Assembly (NCBI GenBank): GCA_023392975.1
Contig: JAEWNA010000348.1
Location: 1-62,018 of the forward strand
Reading direction: 5' to 3'
Source of the DNA: Pseudomonadota bacterium
Lineage (GTDB): Bacteria; Pseudomonadota; Gammaproteobacteria; Xanthomonadales; Xanthomonadaceae
Length of the DNA: 62,018 nucleotides
In this document: one piece after another, positions 1 through 9,595 of the stretch
Numbering within the stretch: the stretch's first letter is position 1
Layout: each line of letters opens with the position of its first letter
Position numbers and translations under genes: made by a program
The notes under the pieces: generated by a model
Databases searched by the model: none
Told to the model about the DNA's origin: nothing
Seen by the model: only the letters and a program-made list of their open reading frames with translations

Positions 1-11
1 CCCCGCCTGTT

Positions 12-46
12 TCCTTCTCCCCCGGGAGAAGGTGGCGCGAAGCGCC
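12..46. repeat. REP-like intergenic palindrome pair
   Basis: A perfect 9-bp inverted repeat (CCTTCTCCC, 2-nt loop, GGGAGAAGG) is followed at once by a second small hairpin (GGCGC, GAA, GCGCC) and then GGATGAGGG. From general knowledge, this double-hairpin unit resembles short palindromic elements scattered between genes in Xanthomonadaceae. Only one copy lies in the window, so its repetitive nature is inferred. The rest of the leader before tsf holds an imperfect GC-rich stem around 91-120 that may end an upstream gene, probably rpsB, which lies outside the window. Confidence 0.45.
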
Positions 47-151
47 GGATGAGGGTCGTCGGATGCGACGCCGTCGTCTCCGCAACGCGACCCGCCCCTC
101 CTCCCGACGGAGGCGGGGTTCGAGATCACATTCAACTTCGAGGTTTTTCCC

Positions 152-1030
<879 letters not shown>

Positions 1031-1065
1031 TCCGACCCCGCATCGACGGCATTCCGGCGTCACGA

Positions 1066-1093
1066 AAAACCCGCGGGAAACCGCGGGTTTTTT
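1066..1093. terminator. Bidirectional intrinsic terminator after tsf
   Basis: An 11-bp perfect stem (AAAACCCGCGG / CCGCGGGTTTT) with a GAAA tetraloop ends in a run of six T. The A-run on the other side lets it work in both directions, ending tsf and the convergent GH13 gene. Confidence 0.9.
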
Positions 1094-1111
1094 GTCGTCG
1101 GGCGTGGGCGA

Positions 1112-3040
1112 TCAGCCGCCGCAGCCCGCGGGCCGGGGCGACACGCCCGCGACCGGGCACAGCTCGTACACCTGCGCCGCGTGCGCGGGCACGACGAGCG
1201 TCGTGCCGAGTGGGGACATCGGCGTCCCGGCGAACACGTCGCGCGCGCTCGTCGCACCGCGCAGGCCCTCGGCGAAGCGTTCGAGCGCCAGCGTCACCGG
1301 CGCGTCGTTGCGACCGAGCACGATCATCAGCCGCTGCGCGTCGTCGTCGCGGAAATACACGTAGACGCCCTGCGCCGGCAGGTAGTGCAGGAAGCGGCCG
1401 TGCTGGACGGCGGTCGCGGTCTTGCGCCAGTTCAGCAGCGCGCGCATCCAGGCCTGCAGGGCGGCCTGCCGTGGCGACAGCCCTACGCCGGTGAAGGCGC
1501 TGACTGCGTCGCCCGGCCATCCGCCGGGGAAATCGCGCCGGGTAGCGGCATCGTCGCGTTCGACCGGGCTGGTCATCAGGATCTCGCTGCCGTAGTAGAA
1601 CTGCGGCACGCGCGGGATCGTCGCCAGATACAGCAGCGCGAGACGATACGCCGCATCGTCCTCGCCCAGCACGCTCCACAGCCGCGGCATGTCGTGGTTG
1701 CCTTCGATGGCGACCAGCGCCGACGGCATCACATACAGCCGATCGTTGGCCATGGCTTCGTAGAGCCGGCGCAGGCCGGTACCGGCGTATTCGCCTTCCG
1801 GTTCGACCAGCGCCTTGCGCAGCGCTTCCTCCAGCGGGAAATCCATCATGCTCGGCATGCCGGGCTTGCCGTCGACCCAGCCGTTCGTCCAGCGCGCGAC
1901 GATCGCCGGATTGCCGCTCCACTCCTCGCCGACCATCGAGAAATGCGGGTATTCCCGCAGGATGCGCCGCGTCCACTCGGCGAGGAAGGCGTTGTCGGAA
2001 TAGCCGTAGGTGTCGACGCGCAGCCCGGACAACCCGGCGTATTCGATCCACCAGATCGCGTTCTGGATCAGGTAGGTCGCCAGCAGCGGCTGGCGCTGGT
2101 TCAGATCGGGCATCGACTCGACGAACCAGCCCTGGGTGAAGTCGTCGCGATCGACCTGCGCCGAGTACGGGTCGGCGAGCGCGGTGCGGCCATGGCGCGT
2201 CGGCACGAACCGGCCGGCGTGGGTGATCCAGTCGCGCGTCGGCGGATCGCGCAGCCAAGGATGGCCGCTGCCGATGTGGTTGGGCACCACGTCCTGGAGC
2301 ACGCCAAGTCCGTGCGTGCGCGCCTCTGCGACGAAATCCCGGTAGTCGGCGTTGCTGCCGAAGCGCGGATCGATGCGGTAGAGATCGGTCGCGGCATAGC
2401 CGTGGTAGGAGTACGCCGGCTGCGCGTTCTCGATCAGCGGCGTGGGCCAGACCTGGGTGAAGCCCATGCCGGCGATGTAGTCGAGGTGGTCGCGCATCCC
2501 GCGCAGGTCGCCGCCGTGGCGCGCGACGGGATTGCCGCGATCGGTGACGTCGGCGTAGCCGGCGACGCGGTCGTTGCGCGGATCGCCGTTCGCGAACCGG
2601 TCCGGCATGAGGTTGAGGATGGCGTCGCGGCCGTCGAATCCCCGTCGCTCGGCCGAGTCCGGCACGCGCACATCGAGCGCGTAGCGCAGCGTGCGCACGC
2701 GCCCGTCGCGCGCGAAGCGCAGGACGATCTCGCCGGGCGTGGCGTCGGCGGCGATGTCGAGGTTCACGAACAGGTAGTTCGGGCTGTCGCCGCGGGTCGT
2801 GCCGACCAGCCGCGCGCGCGGGTTCGGCGGCAGCGTCGCCTCGGCATCGGCGATGCCCGGCGCCTGCAGCATCAGCTGGAGCCGGGGTTCGTGCATGCCC
2901 ACCCACCAGTTCGGCGGCCAAGCGACGATCTCCCCGGCCCGGGCCTGTGCCGGGGCGAGCACCACCAGCAGCCACAGGACCATCGCCGCGAGCGCGGCTC
3001 CGGCCCGACCGGAACGCCCCGGTGGATGTCTGGATGGCAT
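1112..3040 (-). CDS. Periplasmic GH13 alpha-glucan hydrolase (neopullulanase/cyclomaltodextrinase type)
   Basis: This is a 642-residue glycoside hydrolase family 13 protein, predicted to cleave alpha-1,4 glucans or cyclodextrins in the periplasm. The ATG chosen has a GGGGAAG ribosome-binding site and gives a clean signal peptide (hydrophobic AALAAMVLWLLVVLAPA, then AQARA). A beta-sandwich domain of the cyclomaltodextrinase N-terminal type follows (PPNWWVGM near residue 35). The GH13 catalytic motifs are all present: DVVPNH (D250-H255), GLRVDTYG with nucleophile D343, MVGEEW with acid/base E372, and EGNHD (H449-D450). It resembles SusA-type enzymes. It lies divergently from a TonB-dependent receptor, but that receptor need not import its products. 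A longer reading to an upstream start lacks a signal-peptide logic and was not used. Confidence 0.88.
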   Translation of the reverse strand: MPSRHPPGRSGRAGAALAAMVLWLLVVLAPAQARAGEIVAWPPNWWVGMHEPRLQLMLQAPGIADAEATLPPNPRARLVGTTRGDSPNYLFVNLDIAADATPGEIVLRFARDGRVRTLRYALDVRVPDSAERRGFDGRDAILNLMPDRFANGDPRNDRVAGYADVTDRGNPVARHGGDLRGMRDHLDYIAGMGFTQVWPTPLIENAQPAYSYHGYAATDLYRIDPRFGSNADYRDFVAEARTHGLGVLQDVVPNHIGSGHPWLRDPPTRDWITHAGRFVPTRHGRTALADPYSAQVDRDDFTQGWFVESMPDLNQRQPLLATYLIQNAIWWIEYAGLSGLRVDTYGYSDNAFLAEWTRRILREYPHFSMVGEEWSGNPAIVARWTNGWVDGKPGMPSMMDFPLEEALRKALVEPEGEYAGTGLRRLYEAMANDRLYVMPSALVAIEGNHDMPRLWSVLGEDDAAYRLALLYLATIPRVPQFYYGSEILMTSPVERDDAATRRDFPGGWPGDAVSAFTGVGLSPRQAALQAWMRALLNWRKTATAVQHGRFLHYLPAQGVYVYFRDDDAQRLMIVLGRNDAPVTLALERFAEGLRGATSARDVFAGTPMSPLGTTLVVPAHAAQVYELCPVAGVSPRPAGCGG

Positions 3041-3162
3041 CGCACTTCCCCAGCGTGATCGACACCGGATGGTGACACGCCTCACGAAAGCACGCGCACG
3101 CCCTTGCAGGCCAGGCTGCCCCACGAACCGGGATGAAGCGCAGAACATCATGAATTCGCACG

Positions 3163-3179
3163 GAACTGTGACGCAGTTC
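3163..3179. promoter_or_regulatory. Inverted repeat in the GH13/TonB receptor divergent region
   Basis: A perfect dyad GAACTG-TGACG-CAGTTC lies in the 226-bp space between the divergent GH13 and receptor genes, about 90 bp before the receptor start. A weak -10-like TAACAG lies 11 bp downstream of it. Its position suggests an operator. It is shorter than a canonical 18-20-bp lux box, so I do not assign it to the LuxR-type protein of the cluster. Confidence 0.35.
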
Positions 3180-3266
3180 ATCAGCGACCTAACAGTTTCG
3201 TGAGTGTCGGGCGGAAGGACGCTTGGCTACGCTGCCCCGCATCCCCCGACGATTGGAATCCCCCAG

Positions 3267-5504
3267 ATGCGCATCCGGCTCCACGCCCTTCCCCTCGCGA
3301 TCGGCGCGGTCCTCGCCCTCCCCGCGCAGGCACAGGACACGCCCCACCCGGCCACGGAGGCCGCCACCGACGATCGGGCGACCGAGCTGGACACGGTCGT
3401 GGTCACCTCGACCAAGCGCGAGGAGCGCATGCAGGACGTGCCGGCCGCGATCGGCGTGATCGGCGCGAAGGACATCGAGACCGCCGGCCTGACCAGCGCC
3501 GCCGACATCGCGCCGCTGGTGCCGGGCTTCGTGATGGTGCCGCTGTTCGGCTCCTCCGGCTACAACCCGGTGATCCGCGGCCTGTCGACCACGATCGGCG
3601 AGCCGAACGTCGGCTTCTTCGTCGACGGCGTGTACATGCCCTCGCGCGCCGGCCTGGATTTCATGCTCGACGACAACATCCAGCGCATCGAGGTCGCGCG
3701 CGGCCCGCAGTACGCGCTCTACGGCCGCAACACCTTCGCCGGTGCGATCAACGTGGTCACCAAGGCGCCCGCGGGCGAGTTGGGCGGCAACGTGCGCGCG
3801 GGCGTCGGCAGCGACGGCCTGCGCGAAGGCGGCGCTACGCTCGCCGGCCCGCTGGTCGGCGACCGGCTGTTCTTCCGCACCGGCGTCCAGGCCCGCAACG
3901 AAGACGGCTTCTACGAGAACGGCAAGACCGGCGGCGCGCTCGACTGGAGCCGCCGGCGCAGCGCCTACCTCACGCTCGACGCCTATCCCGGCGAGCGTTT
4001 CGACGCGCGCCTGAACGTGCTGTACGAACGCCTGCGCGACGGCGATGTGGCCCAGCGCTACGTGTCCAACAACGGCGGCTTCGTCGCGCGCTACAACGAC
4101 CTGCAGCAGTTCTTCGGCGACGTGCCCACGCTGGATGGCGGCTACGCAGTCACGCCCGGCCACTTCGATCGCGACAACCTGATCGGCGCGCTGTCGCTGC
4201 ACTACGACGCGGATGCAGTGAAATTCACGTCGATCACCGCCTACAACCGGCTCAAGCTCGACCAGTTGTACGACTCGGACTACACCCCGGTCGACATCGC
4301 CGAGGCCGGCACGCGCGGCACCCAGAAGCAGTGGAGCCAGGAGTTCACGCTGACCTCGCAGGGCGAGCACCGCGTGGATTGGCTGGCCGGGGTCTACGTC
4401 TACGATTTCGAGGACGACCGCACCGACCTCAACCGTTTCGTCGGCAGCGCCGCGCCGCTGGGCGGCGTGCTCGCCGACGTGGTCGAGCAGACCCGCAGCC
4501 GCGCGCTTTTCGGCCAGGCGACCTGGCACATGACCGACCGCTGGTCGCTCGGGCTGGCGATGCGCTACACGGTCGAGACCAAGTCGGTGGACGTGGTGCA
4601 GACCAACCTGCCGAGTGCGACCAACCCGACCGGCTCGATGCTGACCACGCATCTGTCGCAGCGGTTCGAGCCGTTCACGCCGGGGCTGTACCTGACCTGG
4701 AAGCCGACCGACCGCGCGACCTGGTACGCCAGCGCGGTGAAGGCGATCAAGGCCGGCGGCTTCAACACGCTGATCACCAACGGCGCGATCGCCCCGTCCG
4801 AACGCAGCTACGACGCCGAGCGCAGCATGAACTACGAGATCGGCGGGAAGTTCAGCCTGCTCGACGGCCGCCTGCTGTTCGAGGCCGACGTCTACGCGAT
4901 CCGCTGGGACGACCAGATCGTGCGCAGCATCGGCCAGCTCGGCGCGGTGCTCAACGTCAACGCCGGCCGCACGTCCTCGCGTGGCGTCGAGACCAGCTTC
5001 GAATACCGCCCGAGCGCGGCGTGGACGCTGCGCGGCGGCGCCAGCCACAACCGTTCGGTCTACGACGACTACGTCTTCCCGCTGATCGGCGCGATCGGCG
5101 GCGATCCCGACCTGTCCGGCAAGCGCCTGCAGTACAGCCCGGCCTGGACCGCGAACCTCGGCGCGATGCGCACCTGGTCGCTGGCCAACGACTGGTCCGG
5201 CTACGTGCGTGGCGATGCGCAGTACCGCTCGGACATGGCCGCGGTGCAGACGGCGACGGCCACCATCCCCGCCGCGACCCGCGTGAACGTGCATGTCGGC
5301 GTGCGCAAGGGCCGTGTCGAACTCACCGCCTGGGTCAACAATCTGTTCGACGAGGATTCGGCGACGTCCGCGGTGTTCCTGACCAACCCGGCGACGCAAT
5401 TCGAGTTCGCCAGCCACCAGCGGGCCGGCCTGCAGTTGTTCCAGCCGCTGGTCTCGGCGCCGGAACCGCGCACGTTCGGCCTCGGCCTGCGCTACGCGTT
5501 CTGA
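3267..5504 (+). CDS. TonB-dependent outer-membrane receptor
   Basis: This 745-residue protein is an outer-membrane beta-barrel transporter energised by TonB-ExbBD. From this ATG it begins with a signal peptide (MRIRLHALPLAIGAVLALPA, cleaved after AQA), then a TonB-box-like DTVVVTS near residue 42 and a plug domain with the classic RGPQYALYGRNTFAGAINVVT segment around residue 145. It ends in aromatic GLRYAF, the usual barrel terminus. There is no N-terminal signalling (STN) domain. The ligand cannot be told from sequence. It heads a tightly packed set (ThiF-like enzyme, ligase, transporter, LuxR regulator), which suggests uptake of the compound those genes make or use. The reading frame extends 21 codons upstream, but the signal peptide fixes this start. 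Confidence 0.93.
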   Translation: MRIRLHALPLAIGAVLALPAQAQDTPHPATEAATDDRATELDTVVVTSTKREERMQDVPAAIGVIGAKDIETAGLTSAADIAPLVPGFVMVPLFGSSGYNPVIRGLSTTIGEPNVGFFVDGVYMPSRAGLDFMLDDNIQRIEVARGPQYALYGRNTFAGAINVVTKAPAGELGGNVRAGVGSDGLREGGATLAGPLVGDRLFFRTGVQARNEDGFYENGKTGGALDWSRRRSAYLTLDAYPGERFDARLNVLYERLRDGDVAQRYVSNNGGFVARYNDLQQFFGDVPTLDGGYAVTPGHFDRDNLIGALSLHYDADAVKFTSITAYNRLKLDQLYDSDYTPVDIAEAGTRGTQKQWSQEFTLTSQGEHRVDWLAGVYVYDFEDDRTDLNRFVGSAAPLGGVLADVVEQTRSRALFGQATWHMTDRWSLGLAMRYTVETKSVDVVQTNLPSATNPTGSMLTTHLSQRFEPFTPGLYLTWKPTDRATWYASAVKAIKAGGFNTLITNGAIAPSERSYDAERSMNYEIGGKFSLLDGRLLFEADVYAIRWDDQIVRSIGQLGAVLNVNAGRTSSRGVETSFEYRPSAAWTLRGGASHNRSVYDDYVFPLIGAIGGDPDLSGKRLQYSPAWTANLGAMRTWSLANDWSGYVRGDAQYRSDMAAVQTATATIPAATRVNVHVGVRKGRVELTAWVNNLFDEDSATSAVFLTNPATQFEFASHQRAGLQLFQPLVSAPEPRTFGLGLRYAF

Positions 5505-5524
5505 GCACGACCGGGGACTGTGCG

Positions 5525-6463
5525 ATGACCGCCTCCGATGCCATGACGCCCGATGCGTACTACGCGCTCGCCACGAGCCGCAATCTCGGCATCGTCAGCC
5601 GCGAGGAGCAGGCCACCCTGCGCCGTTCGCGGGTGGCGATCGTCGGCATGGGCGGCGCCGGCGGCATCTACCTGACGACGTTGACCCGGATGGGCATCGG
5701 CCGCTTCAGCATCGCCGACTTCGACACCTTCAGCGTCGGCAACATGAACCGCCAGGCCGGCGCCATGTCCAGCACGGTCGGTCGGCCGAAGACCGAGGTC
5801 ATGGCGGAGATCGCCCGCGACATCCATCCCGGCGCCGACATCCGCGAATTCCCCGGCGGCGTCGGTCCGCACAACATCGAGGATTTCCTCGAAGGCGCGG
5901 ACGCGGTGCTCGACGCGATCGACGTGTTCGCGCAACCGGCCCGCCTGCTGATGTACCGCACGGCGCGCCGCATGGGCATCCCGGTGTTGTTCGGTGCGCC
6001 GTTGGGGCTGTCGGGCACGTTGGGCGTGTTCACACCCGACGGCATGACCTACGAGGACTACTTCGACCTGCACGACGACCTGTCGCCGTACGAGACCATG
6101 ATGCGGTTCATCGTCGGGCTGGCGCCGAAGGGCCGCCACTGGACCTACATGGATTCGACGCACGTCGATCCGCATGCGCAGACCGGGCCTTCGTCGGCGG
6201 CCGCGATCAGCCTGATCGCGGGCATGGTGGCCACCGAGACCCTGGTCGCGCTGCTGAAGCGCCGCCCGCTGCGCGCGGCGCCGGCGTTCTGCCAGTTCGA
6301 CCCGTATCTCGGGACGTTCGTGCACGGACGCCTGCGCTGGGGCAATCGCGGGCCGCTGCAGCGCCTGAAGCTACACCTGGTCGACAGGAAGTTCGCAGGC
6401 ATGCGCGCGGAATTCGACAAGGCCGGATTCCAGGCGTTGCCCGACGCGGACCCCGCGCCGTGA
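5525..6463 (+). CDS. ThiF/MoeB/HesA-family adenylyltransferase (E1-like), function unknown
   Basis: The 312-residue protein has the Rossmann-like adenylation fold of the ThiF/E1 superfamily: nucleotide loop GMGGAGG (about residues 41-47), acidic DFDTF, arginine-finger motif NMNRQ (about 72-76), the conserved lysine of GRPKTEV, and DAIDVF near 130. Family members activate a carboxylate as an acyl-adenylate. It has a single cysteine, close to the C-terminus (AFCQFDP), so the CxxC zinc pairs and the catalytic thioester cysteine of ThiF, MoeB and true E1 enzymes are absent; adenylation alone, as in MccB or TcdA relatives, is more likely. A GGGG ribosome-binding site precedes the ATG. It overlaps the next gene by 4 bp (GTGA). 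ThiF of thiamine synthesis is unlikely, since no thiamine genes are nearby. Confidence 0.85.
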   Translation: MTASDAMTPDAYYALATSRNLGIVSREEQATLRRSRVAIVGMGGAGGIYLTTLTRMGIGRFSIADFDTFSVGNMNRQAGAMSSTVGRPKTEVMAEIARDIHPGADIREFPGGVGPHNIEDFLEGADAVLDAIDVFAQPARLLMYRTARRMGIPVLFGAPLGLSGTLGVFTPDGMTYEDYFDLHDDLSPYETMMRFIVGLAPKGRHWTYMDSTHVDPHAQTGPSSAAAISLIAGMVATETLVALLKRRPLRAAPAFCQFDPYLGTFVHGRLRWGNRGPLQRLKLHLVDRKFAGMRAEFDKAGFQALPDADPAP

Positions 6464-8085
6464 GCGCCCTGCATCGCCTGCTGGCGCGCCTGCGCATCGC
6501 GATGCTGGTGCGCAAGGTCGAACGCGCCGACAGCCTGCGCGACATCCAGCGGTTCGCGCTGCGCCGGCATGCGGACGCGCCCGCGCTGGCGACGCCGACG
6601 GTGCGCTGGACCTATCGCGAGATCGAGGACCGCGTGCTGCGGTTGGTCGCCGCCTGGCGCGCCGCGGGCGCGCGCAAGGGCGCACGCGTGTGCGTGATGC
6701 TGCCGGACGAATGGCTGCAACTGGTCGTCCGCTTCGCGGCGACCGAATCCGGCGTCGTCCTCGTCGGGTTCACGCCCGCGCATGCCGCGGTGATCGCATC
6801 GCAGGCGGTGCGCGACCTGGCCCCGGCGCTGATGATGCTCGACCTTTCGCGGATGCCTGCGGGGTTCGCAGAGGCGCATCTGGCCGCCGGTGGCGCACCG
6901 ATCTGGGACTGCGGGCCGGACGGCGACATTGAGGCCCGTCTCGCCGCGGCGACGCCGACCGCCAGCGACGAAGCGATCGGTCCGGACGACGCGCTGGCGC
7001 TGGGTTTCACCTCCGGCACCTCGGGCGCGCCGAAGATGCTGGCGCTGAAGCATGCGCCCTACCTGCACAGCGTCCGCCTGCTGTTGCTCAATCTCAGCGA
7101 CCCGCCGCGCGAGCGCTCGCGGATGCTGGTCGGCATTCCGCTGTCGGGCGCGGGCAGCGGCGTGGTGCTGCCGACCCTGCTCGGCGGCGGCGAGATGATC
7201 CTGGCGAAGGCCTACACCGCGGAGGCGCTGATCGAGGCGCTGCGCGCCGAGCGCCCGTCGCACCTGTTCGTCACCCCGAGCCTGCTGATCGACCTGCTGG
7301 ACCATCCGGCGCTGGCCGACGAGGACATGGCCAGCCTGCGTCAGGTGATCTACGGCTCGGCGACGATGCCGGTGGCGAAGCTGCGCGAGGCGCTGATGCG
7401 CTTCGGCACGATCTTCCAGCAGGGCTACGGCATGTCCGAGGCGCTGCCGCCGATCACGATGCTGCCACCCGGCGCGCACGTCGACGACGGACTGCCGCCG
7501 ATGCAGAGCGTGCTGTCGTCCTGCGGGCGCGTCGCCCGCGGCGTCGGGCTGGAGGTACGGCGCGAAGACGACGCCGTCGCCCCGGCCGGCGCCATCGGCA
7601 GGATCTGGGTGCGCACGCCAACGGTGTTCGAAGGCTATGTCGGCCGCCCCGATCTCAACGGCGACGTGCTGCGCGACGGCTGGTACTTCACCGGCGATCA
7701 TGGCTACTTCGACGCCGCCGGCCACCTGCACGTGCTCGACCGCCAGCAGAACCTGATCGACCTCCCGGAGGGCCGGCTGTATCCGCGCCTCGTCGAGGAC
7801 CGGGTGCACGAATCCCGCCACGTGAAGGAGGCTGCGGTGGTGTTCGCGCGGCGGCAGGTCTGGCTGTGCGTGTCGCTGCGGCGCACCAGCCGCGCGCTCG
7901 ACCGCGCGATGATCGAGGCGGAAATCCGCGCGCACCTGGCCGAGAGCCTCCCCGACTGGCAGCGACCGGAACGCCTCCTGATCGTCGACGAACTGCCACG
8001 CAGCTTCCTCGCCAAGCTGCTGCATCGCGAGGTCCGCGACGGCATCGAGCACGGCACGCTGGGCACGGGCGACGCCGCGCGATGA
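6460..8085 (+). CDS. Acyl-CoA synthetase/NRPS-type adenylate-forming ligase
   Basis: A 541-residue member of the ANL superfamily, which activates a carboxylic acid with ATP and usually passes it to CoA or a carrier protein. Visible core motifs are the P-loop TSGTSGAPK (about 184-192), YGMSEA (about 324), YFTGDHG (about 409), the hinge region DRQQNL (about 428) and a C-terminal catalytic-lysine region (FLAKLLHREV, K near 518). It starts with GTG inside the stop of the ThiF gene and ends in an ATGA overlap with the transporter, so the three genes are almost surely translated together. Substrate unknown. Fatty-acid CoA ligases are the nearest general description, but the small-molecule setting suggests a specialised acid. 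Confidence 0.88.
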   Translation: MSALHRLLARLRIAMLVRKVERADSLRDIQRFALRRHADAPALATPTVRWTYREIEDRVLRLVAAWRAAGARKGARVCVMLPDEWLQLVVRFAATESGVVLVGFTPAHAAVIASQAVRDLAPALMMLDLSRMPAGFAEAHLAAGGAPIWDCGPDGDIEARLAAATPTASDEAIGPDDALALGFTSGTSGAPKMLALKHAPYLHSVRLLLLNLSDPPRERSRMLVGIPLSGAGSGVVLPTLLGGGEMILAKAYTAEALIEALRAERPSHLFVTPSLLIDLLDHPALADEDMASLRQVIYGSATMPVAKLREALMRFGTIFQQGYGMSEALPPITMLPPGAHVDDGLPPMQSVLSSCGRVARGVGLEVRREDDAVAPAGAIGRIWVRTPTVFEGYVGRPDLNGDVLRDGWYFTGDHGYFDAAGHLHVLDRQQNLIDLPEGRLYPRLVEDRVHESRHVKEAAVVFARRQVWLCVSLRRTSRALDRAMIEAEIRAHLAESLPDWQRPERLLIVDELPRSFLAKLLHREVRDGIEHGTLGTGDAAR

Positions 8086-9476
8086 ATGCCGGATCCCGGA
8101 CGAGCGCGTGGCGACTGCTGGGCTACGGCAGCGGCAGCATGCTGCTGGCGTCCTACTACCTGATCAGCGGCGCCTACCTGCTGTTCGCGACCGCGATCCT
8201 CGGCCTGCCGGCCGGCACCGCCGGCCTGATCATGGCGGCCTCGACGCTGTGGGACGCGGTGATCGACCTGCCGCTGGGCTGGTGGTCGGACCGCACGCGC
8301 TCGTCGCGGTTCGGGCGGCGGCACGGGTTCCTGATCGCCGGCGGAATCGGCACCGCCGCGCTGACGGCCACGCTGTGGGCGACGCCGCATGGACTCGGCG
8401 CCACCGCGACCGCGCTGTGGCTGGCGCTGACGATGATCGCCCTGAAGACGGCGATCGCCGCATTCATGATCCCGCACACCGCGCTGGGCGGCGAAATCGT
8501 CGACGGCTACGACGCAAGGACGGTTGCGCAAGGCTACCGCGCCGCGTTCCAGGTCCTCGGCATGGTGTTCGCACTGGTCGGCAGCAACCTGATCTTCTTC
8601 CGCCCGACCGCGGCCTATCCGCAGGGCCAGCTCAACCCGGCCGCCTACGCGCCGATGGGCATCGCCTGCGCGGTGCTGGTGCTGCTGGCGACGGTCTCCA
8701 CGCTCGCCGGCACCTGGTCGTTCATTCCCCGGCTGCGCGCGCCGGCATCGGCAGCGCCGACCGGTTGGAAGGCGATCGGCGATCTGCTGCGCGACCGCAA
8801 CCTGCGCGCACTGGTGCTGACCATCCTCTGCATCGAGCTGACGCTGCAGATCGGCATCTCGCTCGGCAACCACGTCAACACTTACACCTACGGCCTGTCC
8901 GGGCCGCAGATGGGCGTGCTCGGCCTCGCCCTGCTGGGCGCCGCGGCGCTGTCGCAACCGCTGTGGATCCGGCTCGGTCGCCGCTACGACAAGAAGCCGA
9001 CGCTGATCGTGGCCGCGCTGGTGGCGGTCGCCGGGTTCACCCTCGGCCCGCTGACGCACGTCGCCTGGGGCTGGTTCCCGCTGGCGCCGGCGGATCACGT
9101 GGTGAAGACGCTGCTGCCGTTCCAGGTGCTGGCCGGCGCCGGCACCGGCGCGTTCTGGTCGCTGCCCTACGCGATGGTGGTGGACTGCGCGGTCGACCGC
9201 GAACGCCGCACCGGCGAATCCACCGCCGGCAGCAGCACCGGCCTGTACATCTTCGCCTACAAGGTCGGCAGCAGCGTCAGCATCGCCGCCAGCGGCTGGC
9301 TGCTGCGCGGCATCGGCTACGACCCCACCCTCGCCGCGCAGGCGGAGGCGACGCGCTACTGGCTGGCGGTCGGCCCTGCGCTGCTGATCCTCGCCGGTGC
9401 GCCGTTCGTGCTGTGGGCGCTGACCGGATATCGTCTGTCGCGCGCCGCATTCGCGCCGACGCCGCCGACGGGATGA
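8082..9476 (+). CDS. MFS transporter of the GPH (glycoside-pentoside-hexuronide) type
   Basis: A 464-residue inner-membrane protein with about 12 hydrophobic segments. The motif between helices 2 and 3 (WWSDRTRSSRFGRRHGFL) fits the GPH family, whose members are sodium- or proton-coupled symporters for sugars, though many bacterial members carry other organic compounds. The ATG overlaps the ligase stop (ATGA). With the TonB receptor at the head of the set, it could bring the same compound across the inner membrane after outer-membrane uptake, or export it. No regulator-binding site is obvious inside the operon. Confidence 0.87.
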   Translation: MNAGSRTSAWRLLGYGSGSMLLASYYLISGAYLLFATAILGLPAGTAGLIMAASTLWDAVIDLPLGWWSDRTRSSRFGRRHGFLIAGGIGTAALTATLWATPHGLGATATALWLALTMIALKTAIAAFMIPHTALGGEIVDGYDARTVAQGYRAAFQVLGMVFALVGSNLIFFRPTAAYPQGQLNPAAYAPMGIACAVLVLLATVSTLAGTWSFIPRLRAPASAAPTGWKAIGDLLRDRNLRALVLTILCIELTLQIGISLGNHVNTYTYGLSGPQMGVLGLALLGAAALSQPLWIRLGRRYDKKPTLIVAALVAVAGFTLGPLTHVAWGWFPLAPADHVVKTLLPFQVLAGAGTGAFWSLPYAMVVDCAVDRERRTGESTAGSSTGLYIFAYKVGSSVSIAASGWLLRGIGYDPTLAAQAEATRYWLAVGPALLILAGAPFVLWALTGYRLSRAAFAPTPPTG

Positions 9477-9595
9477 GACCCGACCGCAGTCACGGTCGTC
9501 CACGGACGCAGGCTGCTAGGATGGGCCACGGTCGGCGCGATGCCGATCGCGGATCCACGGCGCAGGGGGGCCTACACCGGGGGAGCATCCGATCC

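Noticed and set aside
9477..9595. Canonical 18-20-bp lux box before the LuxR-type gene
   Set aside because: No CTG-N10-CAG palindrome was found in this space or before the TonB receptor.
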